Assembly: GCA_016716265.1 (NCBI GenBank)
Contig: JADJWQ010000002.1
Location: forward strand, 147,001 to 211,000
DNA length: 64,000 nucleotides
Origin: Planctomycetota bacterium
Lineage (GTDB): Bacteria > Planctomycetota > UBA1135 > UBA2386
Direction of reading: 5' to 3'
In this document: piece after piece, positions 33,600 to 43,042 of the stretch
Position numbering within the stretch: position 1 is the first letter of the stretch
Layout of the letters: each line of letters starts with the position of its first letter
Program-made: the position numbers and the translations under genes
The notes under the pieces: model-generated
Told to the model about the DNA's origin: nothing
The model's database searches: none
Seen by the model: the letters and a program-made list of their open reading frames with translations, nothing else

Positions 33600-36500
33600 A
33601 TGAACCCCAAGATGCTGAAGCACAACCTCGCGTGGCTGCCCGCCGCCGGCCTGCTCGCGCTCCTCGTCGGCTGCGACGGTGGCAGCCCGACGGGAGTGCG
33701 GGGAACCAGCGGTGACTTCCTGGTCCTCCGGACGACGCCGCCGAACAACGGTCGGCTCTACCTCAACGAGCCGATCCGGCTCGACATGAGCAATCGGGTG
33801 GACCTGTCGACCGCGGACCTCAACACGGTGAGCTTCCAGGTCTTCGATCTGAACGGTACTCCGCTGACGGAGCGTCCGGCCGGCACGTTCTCGCTGGCGC
33901 GGTCGGCGGGTGACACCGAGGTGGGGCGGCAGCTCGTGTTCTCGCCGCGGTTCCCGACGAACAACACGTACGACAACGGCGGGTTCAAGCCTGGCCGGAT
34001 CTACGTGGTCCAGCTCGTCGAGGGCAACGCGCGGTCCGGCACCGTGCTGCGCGACGTCAATGGTCGCGGCCTGGCGACGCCGGTGACGTTCGAGTTCCGC
34101 ACCGCGGACGGCACGACCCCGACGCAGCTGTTCAGCGACACCCGTGCTGGCGGTCCGCGCCTGACGTCGTTCGAGGTGACGCCGCTCAACACCAACGGCA
34201 CCGTGCCGCTGAACCGGTTCTCGCAGGAGCCGGTCGAGTTCCGGTTGACCTTCGACCAGCCGCTGAATCCGAGCGACGACAACGTTCCGGTGTCGGTCTC
34301 CGCGGATCCGCTGCAGCGCGACATCTCGGATCGCGGCCGCATGTTCCTCGAGTACGACGATCCCACGGGCCGCAACACGTGGATCCCGTCGACGGTCGAC
34401 CTCGAGAGCAACACCCGCGAGGGCTCGGTGGTCGTGCTCCGTCCGATCGGCGTGCTGCCGAACAACGCGGAGATCCGACTGGTCATCGAGAACACGGTCG
34501 AGGACATGTCCGGTGAGTCGAACGTGTCCGATGCGAGCTACAACCGCGTCGCGCGGACCGTGCTGACCAGCCCGTCGTTCGCACCGCAATACGATGCGGT
34601 GATCGAGCACTTCGCCGCCGACTCGGCGGTCGATCTCGCTGCAGCTTTCCTCGAGCCGGTGGCCGCGATCAGCGACGGCCGTGTCCAGGCCACGTTCGCG
34701 TTCGAGGGCGGTGAGTCGCGGCTCACCTACCGGCCGCAGGACCGGCAGGTGACGTTGAACACCGACTTCACGCAGATCACGCCGGTCAACAACCCGCCGA
34801 TCAACGTCGCGGGTGGCGTGTTCAACTTCGCGGAAGTCGAGATCCCGCAGGGTGTCGAGGTCGCCGGCGCTGGCACGAACCCGATGGTCTGGCTCGTCAC
34901 CGGCGACTTCACGGTGAATGGCAAGCTGCGCGTGGACGGGGGTGACGGTGCGCGCGTCGACACGCTGAACTCCGCGAACTTCCCGACCGGTGGTGGAATC
35001 GGCGTCTGTGGCGGCGGCAACGGTGGTCTCGGGAGCCCGAACCCCAATGACCGGAGCCCGTCGGGTCAGCCCGGATTCGGACCGGGGCAGAAGCCGAACG
35101 GCGGTGGCGAGGCCGGCCGCCTGTCGTGCTCCACGTCGTGCAATCGCGGCTCGGCTGGCGGTGGTGGCTCGCTCGGAGCTGCCGGCGATCCGTACTACCC
35201 GCCGAACCCTGCAGCGCAGCGCTGGCGCCAGGTGGGTGGCGAGGGTGGCTTCGGCTGTCTGAACAAGTCGCTGCCCGGTGGTCAGCCCGGCCCGCGCCCG
35301 TTCACCGATTCGCGCACCGACAACGACTTCTGGGGCGCGGGCGTCAACGTGTTCCGGCAGATCCGCATCGAGGGCGAGCTGATCACGCCGGTCGCCGGTG
35401 GCGGCGGTGGTGGCGGCGGTGACCGCTCGACCAGCTGCAGCATTCCGGACCCGTCGGGCTTCATCAACGACAACAAGGGTGGCGGCGGTGGCGGTGGCGC
35501 CGGCGTGCTGATCATCAAGGCGCTCGGCACGATCCGCATCGGCCCCGAGGGCGAGATCTCCGCGACCGGCGGCAACGGTGGCGGTGGGGAGCAGGCCGGC
35601 GGCAACAACGAAGGCGGTGGCGGTGGCGCCGGCGCCGGCGGCATGGTCATCCTGATGGCCGGTCAGGGCTTCGAGATCCACGTGCACAGCTCGCGGAGCA
35701 ACGCCACCCAGGCCACCTACGGCAACAACGAGAACGACTACTTCTTCGCGATCGCCGCGGACGGTGGCATCGGCACGCAGGGCCGCTTCACGAGCGAGAT
35801 CGCGAACAAGTACCCGCCCGGCACGACGGCGTGGGACACGAACCCGACCGGTGGCTTCGGAGGCATGGGCATCGTCCAGCTGATGGCTCCGCCGGGCGAC
35901 GACGCCGACGGCACCGGCAACCGGCTCGACGACAACATCGTCTTCTACGAGCAGTTCGGTGGCGCGCGGAACATCGTGACCCCGGCCCGCAAGAAGCAGC
36001 TGCTGGCCTGGCGCGGCTGGCCGAACGAGACCGGCCAGTACACCGACGACACCGGTGCGGTGCTCAACATCGGCAACAACGAGGGCGATATCCGGCCGAG
36101 CCCGATCATGCTGCCGTCGCCGTTCGGCGCGCTATCGCGCGCGCGCTCGCGGTGGATCGATCTCGGCTTCGCGGTCCGCGAGCGGATCGACGCCGGCACG
36201 ACGAGCACCGACCCGCGGGTCGTCGCCGCCAATCCTGGCGAGGAGCCGCGACCGGACTTCGGTGACCCGGATCTCGGCTATGGCGGCACGAGCATGCGGA
36301 TCGACGATCCCGGCTACGCGACCTACGACCCGCAGACTGGCGAAGAGGTGTTCCCGGTGCTGAGCTTCGGCGGCTCGAACGCGTTCACCTACGAGTCGAT
36401 CGACACGAACGCCAGCTACGAGGGCGGACCTGCCTACGCGCTGGTGGTGCCCACCGGCAGCCCGGTCGCCGGTCTGCTCGAGAATCGCTACGCCAACTAC

Positions 36501-37004
36501 CGCGTCGAGGTGCGCAACGACTCCGGCACCCGGCTCGCCGACTTCCGGATCCTCGGTCACCGCGAGCGGACGATCTGGCTGGAGCCGTCCGAGACGTTCC
36601 CGCAGAACGTCGCGGACTTCCGGATCCTCGTGAAGTTCTTCGGCGTGGCGGTGGACGGACTCGAGGGCCTCGGCCCCTCGTACATCATCAACTCGCAGGG
36701 CGAGCAGGCGCCGATCGCGAACGTCCGCATCGGCTTCGCGTTCTCGGTCAATCCCTATTCGGGCCCCGGTCCGGATCGCTGGCCGAGCGGCACCAACCCG
36801 AACGAGTCGCTGTACGAGTTCGATCTGCTCAACCCGGACTTCCTGAACTGGCTGCAGGCGAATCGGCCGAGGTTCGTGCAATGGGACATTCTGTTCAACA
36901 CGCGCTTCCACCCCACGCAGCCCGGTAACAGCAGTGGCGAGCCGCTGCGCGCCGACATGCCGCTCCCAGCGGTCGACTACCTGGTCCTTCCGTATCGCTT
37001 CTGA
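33600..37004 (+). CDS. Large glycine-rich lipoprotein, family type B (copy 1)
   Basis: 1134 residues. Lipoprotein signal with lipobox LVGC (Cys 25; the next residue is Asp, which in E. coli disfavours outer-membrane sorting). Two or three Ig-like, SbsA/Big_5-type domains follow (about 40-160, 190-320, with FRLTFDQPLNP). A beta-solenoid-like core begins near 400 (VEIPQGVEVAGAG, then VTGDFTVNGKLRVDGGDG). It carries long Gly loops (about 455-760) alternating with strands such as AGVLIIKALGTIRI and GGMVILMAGQGFEI. The C-terminal domain (about 920-1134) ends WDILFNTRF ... VDYLVLPYRF. Several Cys occur in the Gly loops. Related in plan to the gene at 60567. Function unknown; adhesin or surface-layer role is inference. 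Confidence 0.83.
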   Translation: MNPKMLKHNLAWLPAAGLLALLVGCDGGSPTGVRGTSGDFLVLRTTPPNNGRLYLNEPIRLDMSNRVDLSTADLNTVSFQVFDLNGTPLTERPAGTFSLARSAGDTEVGRQLVFSPRFPTNNTYDNGGFKPGRIYVVQLVEGNARSGTVLRDVNGRGLATPVTFEFRTADGTTPTQLFSDTRAGGPRLTSFEVTPLNTNGTVPLNRFSQEPVEFRLTFDQPLNPSDDNVPVSVSADPLQRDISDRGRMFLEYDDPTGRNTWIPSTVDLESNTREGSVVVLRPIGVLPNNAEIRLVIENTVEDMSGESNVSDASYNRVARTVLTSPSFAPQYDAVIEHFAADSAVDLAAAFLEPVAAISDGRVQATFAFEGGESRLTYRPQDRQVTLNTDFTQITPVNNPPINVAGGVFNFAEVEIPQGVEVAGAGTNPMVWLVTGDFTVNGKLRVDGGDGARVDTLNSANFPTGGGIGVCGGGNGGLGSPNPNDRSPSGQPGFGPGQKPNGGGEAGRLSCSTSCNRGSAGGGGSLGAAGDPYYPPNPAAQRWRQVGGEGGFGCLNKSLPGGQPGPRPFTDSRTDNDFWGAGVNVFRQIRIEGELITPVAGGGGGGGGDRSTSCSIPDPSGFINDNKGGGGGGGAGVLIIKALGTIRIGPEGEISATGGNGGGGEQAGGNNEGGGGGAGAGGMVILMAGQGFEIHVHSSRSNATQATYGNNENDYFFAIAADGGIGTQGRFTSEIANKYPPGTTAWDTNPTGGFGGMGIVQLMAPPGDDADGTGNRLDDNIVFYEQFGGARNIVTPARKKQLLAWRGWPNETGQYTDDTGAVLNIGNNEGDIRPSPIMLPSPFGALSRARSRWIDLGFAVRERIDAGTTSTDPRVVAANPGEEPRPDFGDPDLGYGGTSMRIDDPGYATYDPQTGEEVFPVLSFGGSNAFTYESIDTNASYEGGPAYALVVPTGSPVAGLLENRYANYRVEVRNDSGTRLADFRILGHRERTIWLEPSETFPQNVADFRILVKFFGVAVDGLEGLGPSYIINSQGEQAPIANVRIGFAFSVNPYSGPGPDRWPSGTNPNESLYEFDLLNPDFLNWLQANRPRFVQWDILFNTRFHPTQPGNSSGEPLRADMPLPAVDYLVLPYRF

Positions 37005-37020
37005 GGCCCGTTCGCGTCCG

Positions 37021-37043
37021 GCCGGCCCCTCGCAGGGGCCGGC
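37021..37043 (+). terminator. Perfect 10-bp hairpin between lipoprotein genes
   Basis: GCCGGCCCCT (37021-37030), loop CGC, AGGGGCCGGC (37034-37043). It starts 17 bp after the stop of the type B gene and ends 40 bp before the next ATG. There is no U-tract, so attenuation or 3'-end protection is as likely as termination. Confidence 0.5.
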
Positions 37044-37082
37044 GCCCCGAGCCAACAGGGTCGCTCCCCGGGACACCTACCG

Positions 37083-40000
37083 ATGAAGTCCACCACACTC
37101 CGAATCGCGATGCTGGGCGCGTGCGTCTCGGCAGCGATGTTCGCCGGCTGCAGCAACGGCGGCTCTGGCGGAGGGTCGCCGGGCGGCGCCTCCAATGCCC
37201 GGCTCGTCAAGGTCGAATACGGCCGTCTCGTCGATGTCTATGCCTACCGACGCATCGATTCGGGCAACGACGATCGGCGCGACACGCGCAATCGCCAGCC
37301 GGTCCTGGTGCTGGAGGACGTCGTCATCAGCCCGGACATCGAGACGCAGGCGCTGTTCGACTCTGTCGGAGAGGCGCGGCCTGACGCGAACTACCGGTTC
37401 CTGCCATTCGACATCTCCGCCGGGCACGACGAACTGCTGATCCTGTGGGACGACCGTGGCGACGAGGGTGAACGGTTCCAGGCCGCGCTCGCCGCGGCGC
37501 GCGGGGGCCTGATCGAGGTGGCGACGGCCTACCGGGGTCAGAACGTGCTCGTCAAGCCGATCCCGGTCGTGCCGCGCGATGCCGCGTTCAAGCTGACGTT
37601 CAGCGCGGACCTCGGGAGGGACTCGAGCTTCTTCGCCGACAATCCGGCCGCGATCCAGGTGCTGCTGTTCCGGGACGATCCTGATGTCGTCTCGCCGGTA
37701 CGGGCCTTCGTCCCGGCCGACACGCGGATCATCGCGAAGGGCAGGGAGGTGATCGTCGACACGACGATCCTCGGCGGCGAGGCATCGAACAGCCGTCGCT
37801 CGACGGGCCTCGAGCCGAGCGCGGACAGCTTCACCGCGAACTACCGGTTGGCGATCCCGACGTCCGGTGTGGTCGGCAATCTGCTGAGCCTGTCGCCCGA
37901 CGCGATCCCGGAGCAGAACGGCGTGGACGCGGTCGGCGATCCCGCGGTGATCCGTGACTTCCGCTCCGGCAACACCAGCGACGGCACGGTCGGCGCGCTC
38001 GCGGACTTCTCCGCGCCGGCGATCGTCACCGTCAAGAACATGGACATCCTGTCCGTCGACCCGGTGACGCGCGTCGTCGAGATCGGCAAGCGTGGCTCGC
38101 AGGTCGCGATCCGCGGCCGCCTGCCGTTCGTCGACGGCGTGATCGACGCCGACAGCGGGCTGCCGAAGGGACCGCTGTCGGTGCCGACGGTCGACTCGAA
38201 CGGCAACGTGCTGCCGTTGCCCCAGGGCGACTTCGTCACGCAGCTCGTCGTCAACCAGATGACCGGTGAGGTCACGCGCGTCCGGGCCGAGGTGATCGAG
38301 AACCTGGACGTCGGCGTCGTCGATGGCGACGCCAACTTCGCGGGTCCCGGTGTCACCGCGGGCGGCACGGACGGCGGCGAGCTGACGGTCGCCCGCGTCC
38401 GCCTGTCGTCGGTCTCGGCGTTCGATTCGAACGGCAACACCGTGACCATGCAGGCGACGGCGCAGGGCGGCCCGGGCTGCGAGGTCACGGTGCGCTACTA
38501 CGAGGCGGTCCGCTATCGCCAGGGCGGCTTCATCCTGTCCGACACGGCCCGCCGCGACGAATTCTTCGTGATCGAGCCCGCCCCGGTCGACGCGAATGGT
38601 GATCCGTTGCCGCCCGGCTCGTTCCGCAGCAATGTCCAGCCGGACGCGCGGTTCGCGATCCGCTTCAGCGAGCCGCTCGACACGTCGTTCCTGAGCCCGC
38701 TCGACAATTACCTGCTGACGACGCGGGACGTGAACGTGGCGACGTTCCAGGACGCGCTGCTCGAGCCGAAGGCCGCCTCGTTGTCGTTCCTGCAGTCGGA
38801 CCTGATCGACAAGCTCGGCGACGGCACGGTGCTGCAGCTGTCGCCGCGGCTCGGTCTGTTCCACGACCAGGGCCAGGAGGAGTCCTACTGGTTCCACGTC
38901 GACGTGTCGCGCAACGGTGGCGTAGCCGACCTCGCCGGCAACCGCCTCGACGTCTACGACCGCCGGCCGCCGGGCACGACGAACGTCGGTGGCTTCAACG
39001 TCGATGTGCCGCTGCAGAACTTCTCGATCCCCTTCACGCTCGATGCTGCTGCCGACATCAACTACGTCGGCTCGCGCGTGTTCCGCTTCGCCGACTCCGA
39101 CGAGGACGGCACGGTGCCGGGGTCGATCGACTTCTTCGGCCAGTTCCAGCTGCGCAACGGCGTGCTGTCGGGTGCGCAGGTGACCCGCCGCAAGCGGACG
39201 GCCGACTCGCAGAACCTCGGCGCGATCCAGCGCTGGGACCGCGGCGAGTGCGTCGCTCCCGGCAATCCCATGGCGGTGCCGCCGACGCCGCCGGCGTCGA
39301 CGCCGCCGCCGGCGACCGCGACCTACGCGACCGGCGCGCTCTACAACACGCCGAGCATGGTCGCGGTGCAGCCGGGTCCGCCGCTGGTGTTCCAGCCGCC
39401 GGCCGGTCCGCAGACCTTCGGCGGCATCGTCGAGCCGCACACGTCGCGCGGTGCGCGCGTGCAGATGACCTACCGCGAGGACGACTTCGGGCTGAGCTAC
39501 CACGAGGCGTCCGATCTCTGCATCGACGTCGAGCAGCTCCACTGGGCACCGTGGCTCGACAGCACCGTGCTGTTCGACCGCTTCGACCGCTACACGATGA
39601 CCCTCGGTCACTCCAAGAAGCGGCCCGATCTGCTCTACGTCTGGTATCCGGGCGATCCGATGGGAGCGCCGGCGCAATGCGCCTTCGACTGCCTGTCGCT
39701 GTACAGCGGCCTCCTGCGCGTGTTCGCGGACAACTTCCTGGAGAACAGCCAGCGCAAGACGGTCGTGCGCGACAAGGAGTACGTCATCAACCCGAACGAG
39801 GCGTTCCGCGCGGCGTCGGGCGTGAAGTACGTGCCCTATCCCCGCTTCGAGGACACCTACACGTGGCGCGACAGCCGGTCGGTCACGTGGAACATGGCCT
39901 CCGACGCCGCGGTCGGCTTCGGTGGTGCGATCGACGCGCAGGGCGTGCCGCCGGACGGCGACCGCACGGCGTCGGTCTCGTCGCCGTGGATCACGGACGA

Positions 40001-41066
40001 CCCGGACACGGCGTTCATCACGCAGCCGGCGGCCGGCTGGCAGTACACGACGCTGGTGCGCGACCAGGCCGACTTCCTCGGCGACCGCACGCGCGATCAC
40101 GACCCGATCGCCGTGCCGCTGCTGGTCGACATCTCCGTGTGGCCGGACGACACGCGGCAGATCGTCAACGCGGGCAACCTGTTCCACATCGCCTACGTCG
40201 GGCCGATCTGGACGGTCGTCAGTCCGAACGGCTACTACAACGCGGGCGCGGGCATCACGACGACGAACCCGCCGGACCCGTTCAGCTGCCGCAACCAGGA
40301 CTGGCCGCATTTCCGGGTCTACACCTTCGGCGGCCCCGACCCGAACAATCCGGGCACCTACAGCGAGGTCGACCCGGACCTGGCACTGGTCGCGACCGGC
40401 GGTGTCATCAAGGACATGGGACTCGGCGACCCCACCTACGGCCTGTGGCAGACCAAGCCGGGCGACTCGCACCTGCACTGGGCGCAGATCGACGTGGTCC
40501 GTCGCGTGTCGGTCGTGACCTACGGCTTCTTCGACACGTTGAAGCCGAACCAGCACGCGCTGGGGATGGTGCTGCCGAGCGCACCGCTGCCACCGGCCGC
40601 CGGCCGGCCCGACCTGAGCGGGCTGTTCGGTGGTGACGTCGCGGTGCAGGACGTGATCCCGGTGCTCGATCCGCCTGCCAACCAGCAGCCCGGTGGCACG
40701 AGCGTGGAGGTCGAGTTCCGGTTCGCGGAGACCTTCGAAAACGACAACGGTCTCTACGATCCGCTGAGCAACGACTCGTTCGACGGGCGCAAGAACCTGC
40801 TCAACCCGAACTACGCCTGCGAGGCCTACCGCTACGCGAGCCCGAACCCGGGTCCGGTCGGCTTCAATCCGCGTGTGGAGGCAACCGGGCTGACGCCGTA
40901 CGTCATCGTCGACGATCTCGACTCGATCCGGAACGAGAACACGCGGTTGCTGCCGCGGTTCATGAACTTCCGCATCATCATGGAGAACAACGTGTTCTCC
41001 GACCCGCCGGTGTCGCCGTCGCTGCGCGGCATGGCGATCGTCTACCGCGTCGCGCGGAAGAACTGA
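37083..41066 (+). CDS. Large secreted lipoprotein, family type A (copy 2)
   Basis: 1327 residues. Signal peptide with lipobox FAGC (Cys 23), then a Gly/Ser-rich linker and YGRLVDVY (46-53), SPDIET, RDAAFKLTFSADLG and VIRDFRSGNTSD, each with a counterpart in the gene at 29272. Ig-like segments include ARFAIRFSEPLDTSF. A Pro-rich stretch near 730-750 precedes the C-terminal half with DVEQLHWAP, MTLGHSKKRP, VFADNFLEN and VVTYGFFDTL. The end, ENNVFSDPPVSPSLRGMAIVYRV, is given by its parts NNVFSDPPVSP and GMAIVYRV, and mirrors copy 1. Four genes of this family follow each other on one strand with 80-205 bp gaps. Unknown function. Confidence 0.85.
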   Translation: MKSTTLRIAMLGACVSAAMFAGCSNGGSGGGSPGGASNARLVKVEYGRLVDVYAYRRIDSGNDDRRDTRNRQPVLVLEDVVISPDIETQALFDSVGEARPDANYRFLPFDISAGHDELLILWDDRGDEGERFQAALAAARGGLIEVATAYRGQNVLVKPIPVVPRDAAFKLTFSADLGRDSSFFADNPAAIQVLLFRDDPDVVSPVRAFVPADTRIIAKGREVIVDTTILGGEASNSRRSTGLEPSADSFTANYRLAIPTSGVVGNLLSLSPDAIPEQNGVDAVGDPAVIRDFRSGNTSDGTVGALADFSAPAIVTVKNMDILSVDPVTRVVEIGKRGSQVAIRGRLPFVDGVIDADSGLPKGPLSVPTVDSNGNVLPLPQGDFVTQLVVNQMTGEVTRVRAEVIENLDVGVVDGDANFAGPGVTAGGTDGGELTVARVRLSSVSAFDSNGNTVTMQATAQGGPGCEVTVRYYEAVRYRQGGFILSDTARRDEFFVIEPAPVDANGDPLPPGSFRSNVQPDARFAIRFSEPLDTSFLSPLDNYLLTTRDVNVATFQDALLEPKAASLSFLQSDLIDKLGDGTVLQLSPRLGLFHDQGQEESYWFHVDVSRNGGVADLAGNRLDVYDRRPPGTTNVGGFNVDVPLQNFSIPFTLDAAADINYVGSRVFRFADSDEDGTVPGSIDFFGQFQLRNGVLSGAQVTRRKRTADSQNLGAIQRWDRGECVAPGNPMAVPPTPPASTPPPATATYATGALYNTPSMVAVQPGPPLVFQPPAGPQTFGGIVEPHTSRGARVQMTYREDDFGLSYHEASDLCIDVEQLHWAPWLDSTVLFDRFDRYTMTLGHSKKRPDLLYVWYPGDPMGAPAQCAFDCLSLYSGLLRVFADNFLENSQRKTVVRDKEYVINPNEAFRAASGVKYVPYPRFEDTYTWRDSRSVTWNMASDAAVGFGGAIDAQGVPPDGDRTASVSSPWITDDPDTAFITQPAAGWQYTTLVRDQADFLGDRTRDHDPIAVPLLVDISVWPDDTRQIVNAGNLFHIAYVGPIWTVVSPNGYYNAGAGITTTNPPDPFSCRNQDWPHFRVYTFGGPDPNNPGTYSEVDPDLALVATGGVIKDMGLGDPTYGLWQTKPGDSHLHWAQIDVVRRVSVVTYGFFDTLKPNQHALGMVLPSAPLPPAAGRPDLSGLFGGDVAVQDVIPVLDPPANQQPGGTSVEVEFRFAETFENDNGLYDPLSNDSFDGRKNLLNPNYACEAYRYASPNPGPVGFNPRVEATGLTPYVIVDDLDSIRNENTRLLPRFMNFRIIMENNVFSDPPVSPSLRGMAIVYRVARKN

Positions 41067-41084
41067 CGCGAGCTGGCGCGCGGA

Positions 41085-41120
41085 CGCTCCCGGGCGGCGT
41101 CCGCCGCCGGGGAGGGAGCG
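41085..41120 (+). terminator. Two-part GC hairpin after type A copy 2
   Basis: CGCTCCC (41085-41091) pairs with GGGAGCG (41114-41120), and inside it GGCGGC (41093-41098) pairs with GCCGCC (41103-41108) around loop GTCC. It begins 18 bp after the stop codon. No U-tract. Confidence 0.45.
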
Positions 41121-41236
41121 GGTCGCGCCGGGAGTCCTCGGCCCCGTCGCACGTCGCGTCGGACGACCCGGGCGCCCTTGACTCGGGCCCCGCGCGCGCC
41201 GAGTCTGGCCGGCGCGCACGATCTGCCGCGCGCCGC

Positions 41237-43042
41237 ATGGACCGATCCGCTTACCCAGCATGCCGCCTCAGGGTGCGCTCTCTCGCCGTGCTGGTGGGCA
41301 GTGTGTTGGTGGTGGCGTGCGAGGAGCGTGCGGGCTGGCTTCGGGTGGAGCGCGTCGAGCCCGCGGCATCGGAGGACGGCCACCGCACGGTGTTCGTCAA
41401 CCAGGACGTCGTCGTGCACTTCAGCGCGCCGCTCGACCCCGCGTCGGTGACCCGCAACGCCGTCCGGATCGTCGACGAGCACGGCCAGCGCCTCGACGGG
41501 CAGCTGCTCGTCGGCTCGCGCTCCGTGCGATTCCGCCCGACGCCGCCGGCCACCGCGGAGCTCGACGACGGCACGTTCCACCCCGGCCAGCAGCTGCGGC
41601 TCGAGATCCCGGGCATGCCGACGAGCTACGGGGTCCGCTCGCTGGACGGCCTCGTGCTGGAGCGCGGCCTCGTCGTGCCGCTGTCGGTCGCCGAGGATCC
41701 TTCCCGCTTCGGGTTGCCGTCCCCGTTCCTGCCGATCGACAGCGGCGCGGAGCCGTTCACGCTCGATGTCCCCGACGGCCGGTTGCCGCGCCTGGCTGCC
41801 GGTGACCGGACGCTCGACCTGCACTTCACCGTGCCGCCGCTGCCGTCGACCGTGCGACCGGAGGCGTTCGAGGTGTTCCGGTTGGAGTGGGGGCGCGACG
41901 TCCCGCCGCGGCTGATTCCCGAGAGCGCGCGGATCCTGCCTCAGCAGACGCCCGGCACGCGCCATTTCGGCTGCACGGCACGGCTGCAGTTTCCGGAGGC
42001 GGTGCAGTTCGCGCCGGGCGACAACGTCTACCTGACCTTCGCGATCGGCGCCGATGCACTGCGCGACTACCGCGGCCGACCGATCGCTCCGCTCGGCCCG
42101 CTGGCGGTGCGCGTCGACCCCGGCGATCGGGTCCGTCTGCTCGAGCCGGAGCTCGGTGCCCTGCGCCTGACCCGCAACGACGACGCCCCGCTCGGGATGG
42201 AGGTGCTCGGCGGGCGGATCCGCGGCCGCGCCCGTGTCGAGGCCGGCTCCGGTGCCCACGGCGCACTGGACCTCGCGGCTGGCGTGCGTGAGATCGGCCT
42301 GACCGGCGCGACGGTCGAGCGGCAGCTGCGGTCGCTCCACGTCGCACGGGGCGCCGAGCTTCGCATCCGCGCGGGCGATGGGGTGCTTCTGCGCTGTGTC
42401 GGGGACGTCGTCGTGGACGGTCGCCTCGTGCTGCTCGATGCCTGGCGCGAGCTGCCCTGGCGCACCGGTGATGCGCCCGACGTCGAGTCGCTGCTGCGGG
42501 CGTCCGGCGTCGCCATCGTGGCCGGCGGCGAGATCTCGATCGCGGGCGAGGTCGTGGCGGAAGGCGAGCCGCGGGGTTCGCCGCTGACGTTGGTGACCGG
42601 CGCCGACCTCCGCATCGACGGCCGCCTGCCTCCGCACGTCGTCGCCGGCCTCGAGCCCGGCCGCGAGCTGCACGGGCTCGCCACGGCGCTGACGCGCCTC
42701 GCGTTGCGATTGACCCCCGGGTTGCCGCCCGGCGTGCAGATGCAGGCGGCTGCCCGCACCGAGTGGCTGCCGCTCCCCGAGCGTTTCTCCGGGCGGATCG
42801 GCGCGTCGCTCGAGGACGCGACCGACGGCATGGAAGCGTGGCTGCAGATCGCGCGGCCGTTGACGCTCGTCGACGGCGTGCCGCGCTTCGATCCGAGCGC
42901 CGCGTCGGCGCCGGTGGCGCTGCCGCTGCGCGACCCGTTGGAAGTGCGGCCAGGGGCGTACGTACGCGTCGTGCTGGCGGGGGTCGTGCGGGGCGAGCAC
43001 AGTCCGTCACTGCGCGGCTTCCGCGTGGTCGAGCAGCGCTGA
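41237..43042 (+). CDS. Lipoprotein with Ig-like and beta-solenoid regions, short family member
   Basis: 601 residues. Signal with lipobox VVAC (Cys 28). An SbsA/Big_5-like Ig domain (about 50-130) contains VVVHFSAPLDPASVTRNAV and GSRSVRFRPTPP. A second beta region spans about 185-300. A solenoid-like part (about 335-460: VARGAELRIRAGDGVLLRCVGDV by its ends VARGAELRI and LLRCVGDV, then VVDGRLVLLD, GGEISIAGEVV) is the counterpart of the type B core but without Gly loops. The C-terminal domain ends SPSLRGFRVVEQ, recalling SPSLRGMAIVYR of the preceding gene. A TTGACT hexamer lies at 41178-41183 without a clear -10. Unknown function. Confidence 0.8.
   Translation: MDRSAYPACRLRVRSLAVLVGSVLVVACEERAGWLRVERVEPAASEDGHRTVFVNQDVVVHFSAPLDPASVTRNAVRIVDEHGQRLDGQLLVGSRSVRFRPTPPATAELDDGTFHPGQQLRLEIPGMPTSYGVRSLDGLVLERGLVVPLSVAEDPSRFGLPSPFLPIDSGAEPFTLDVPDGRLPRLAAGDRTLDLHFTVPPLPSTVRPEAFEVFRLEWGRDVPPRLIPESARILPQQTPGTRHFGCTARLQFPEAVQFAPGDNVYLTFAIGADALRDYRGRPIAPLGPLAVRVDPGDRVRLLEPELGALRLTRNDDAPLGMEVLGGRIRGRARVEAGSGAHGALDLAAGVREIGLTGATVERQLRSLHVARGAELRIRAGDGVLLRCVGDVVVDGRLVLLDAWRELPWRTGDAPDVESLLRASGVAIVAGGEISIAGEVVAEGEPRGSPLTLVTGADLRIDGRLPPHVVAGLEPGRELHGLATALTRLALRLTPGLPPGVQMQAAARTEWLPLPERFSGRIGASLEDATDGMEAWLQIARPLTLVDGVPRFDPSAASAPVALPLRDPLEVRPGAYVRVVLAGVVRGEHSPSLRGFRVVEQR

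Noticed and set aside
37077..41261. A 1394-codon minus-strand open frame opposite the second type A lipoprotein
   Set aside because: Antisense shadow with the same compositional signs; no signal peptide, motifs or ribosome-binding site.
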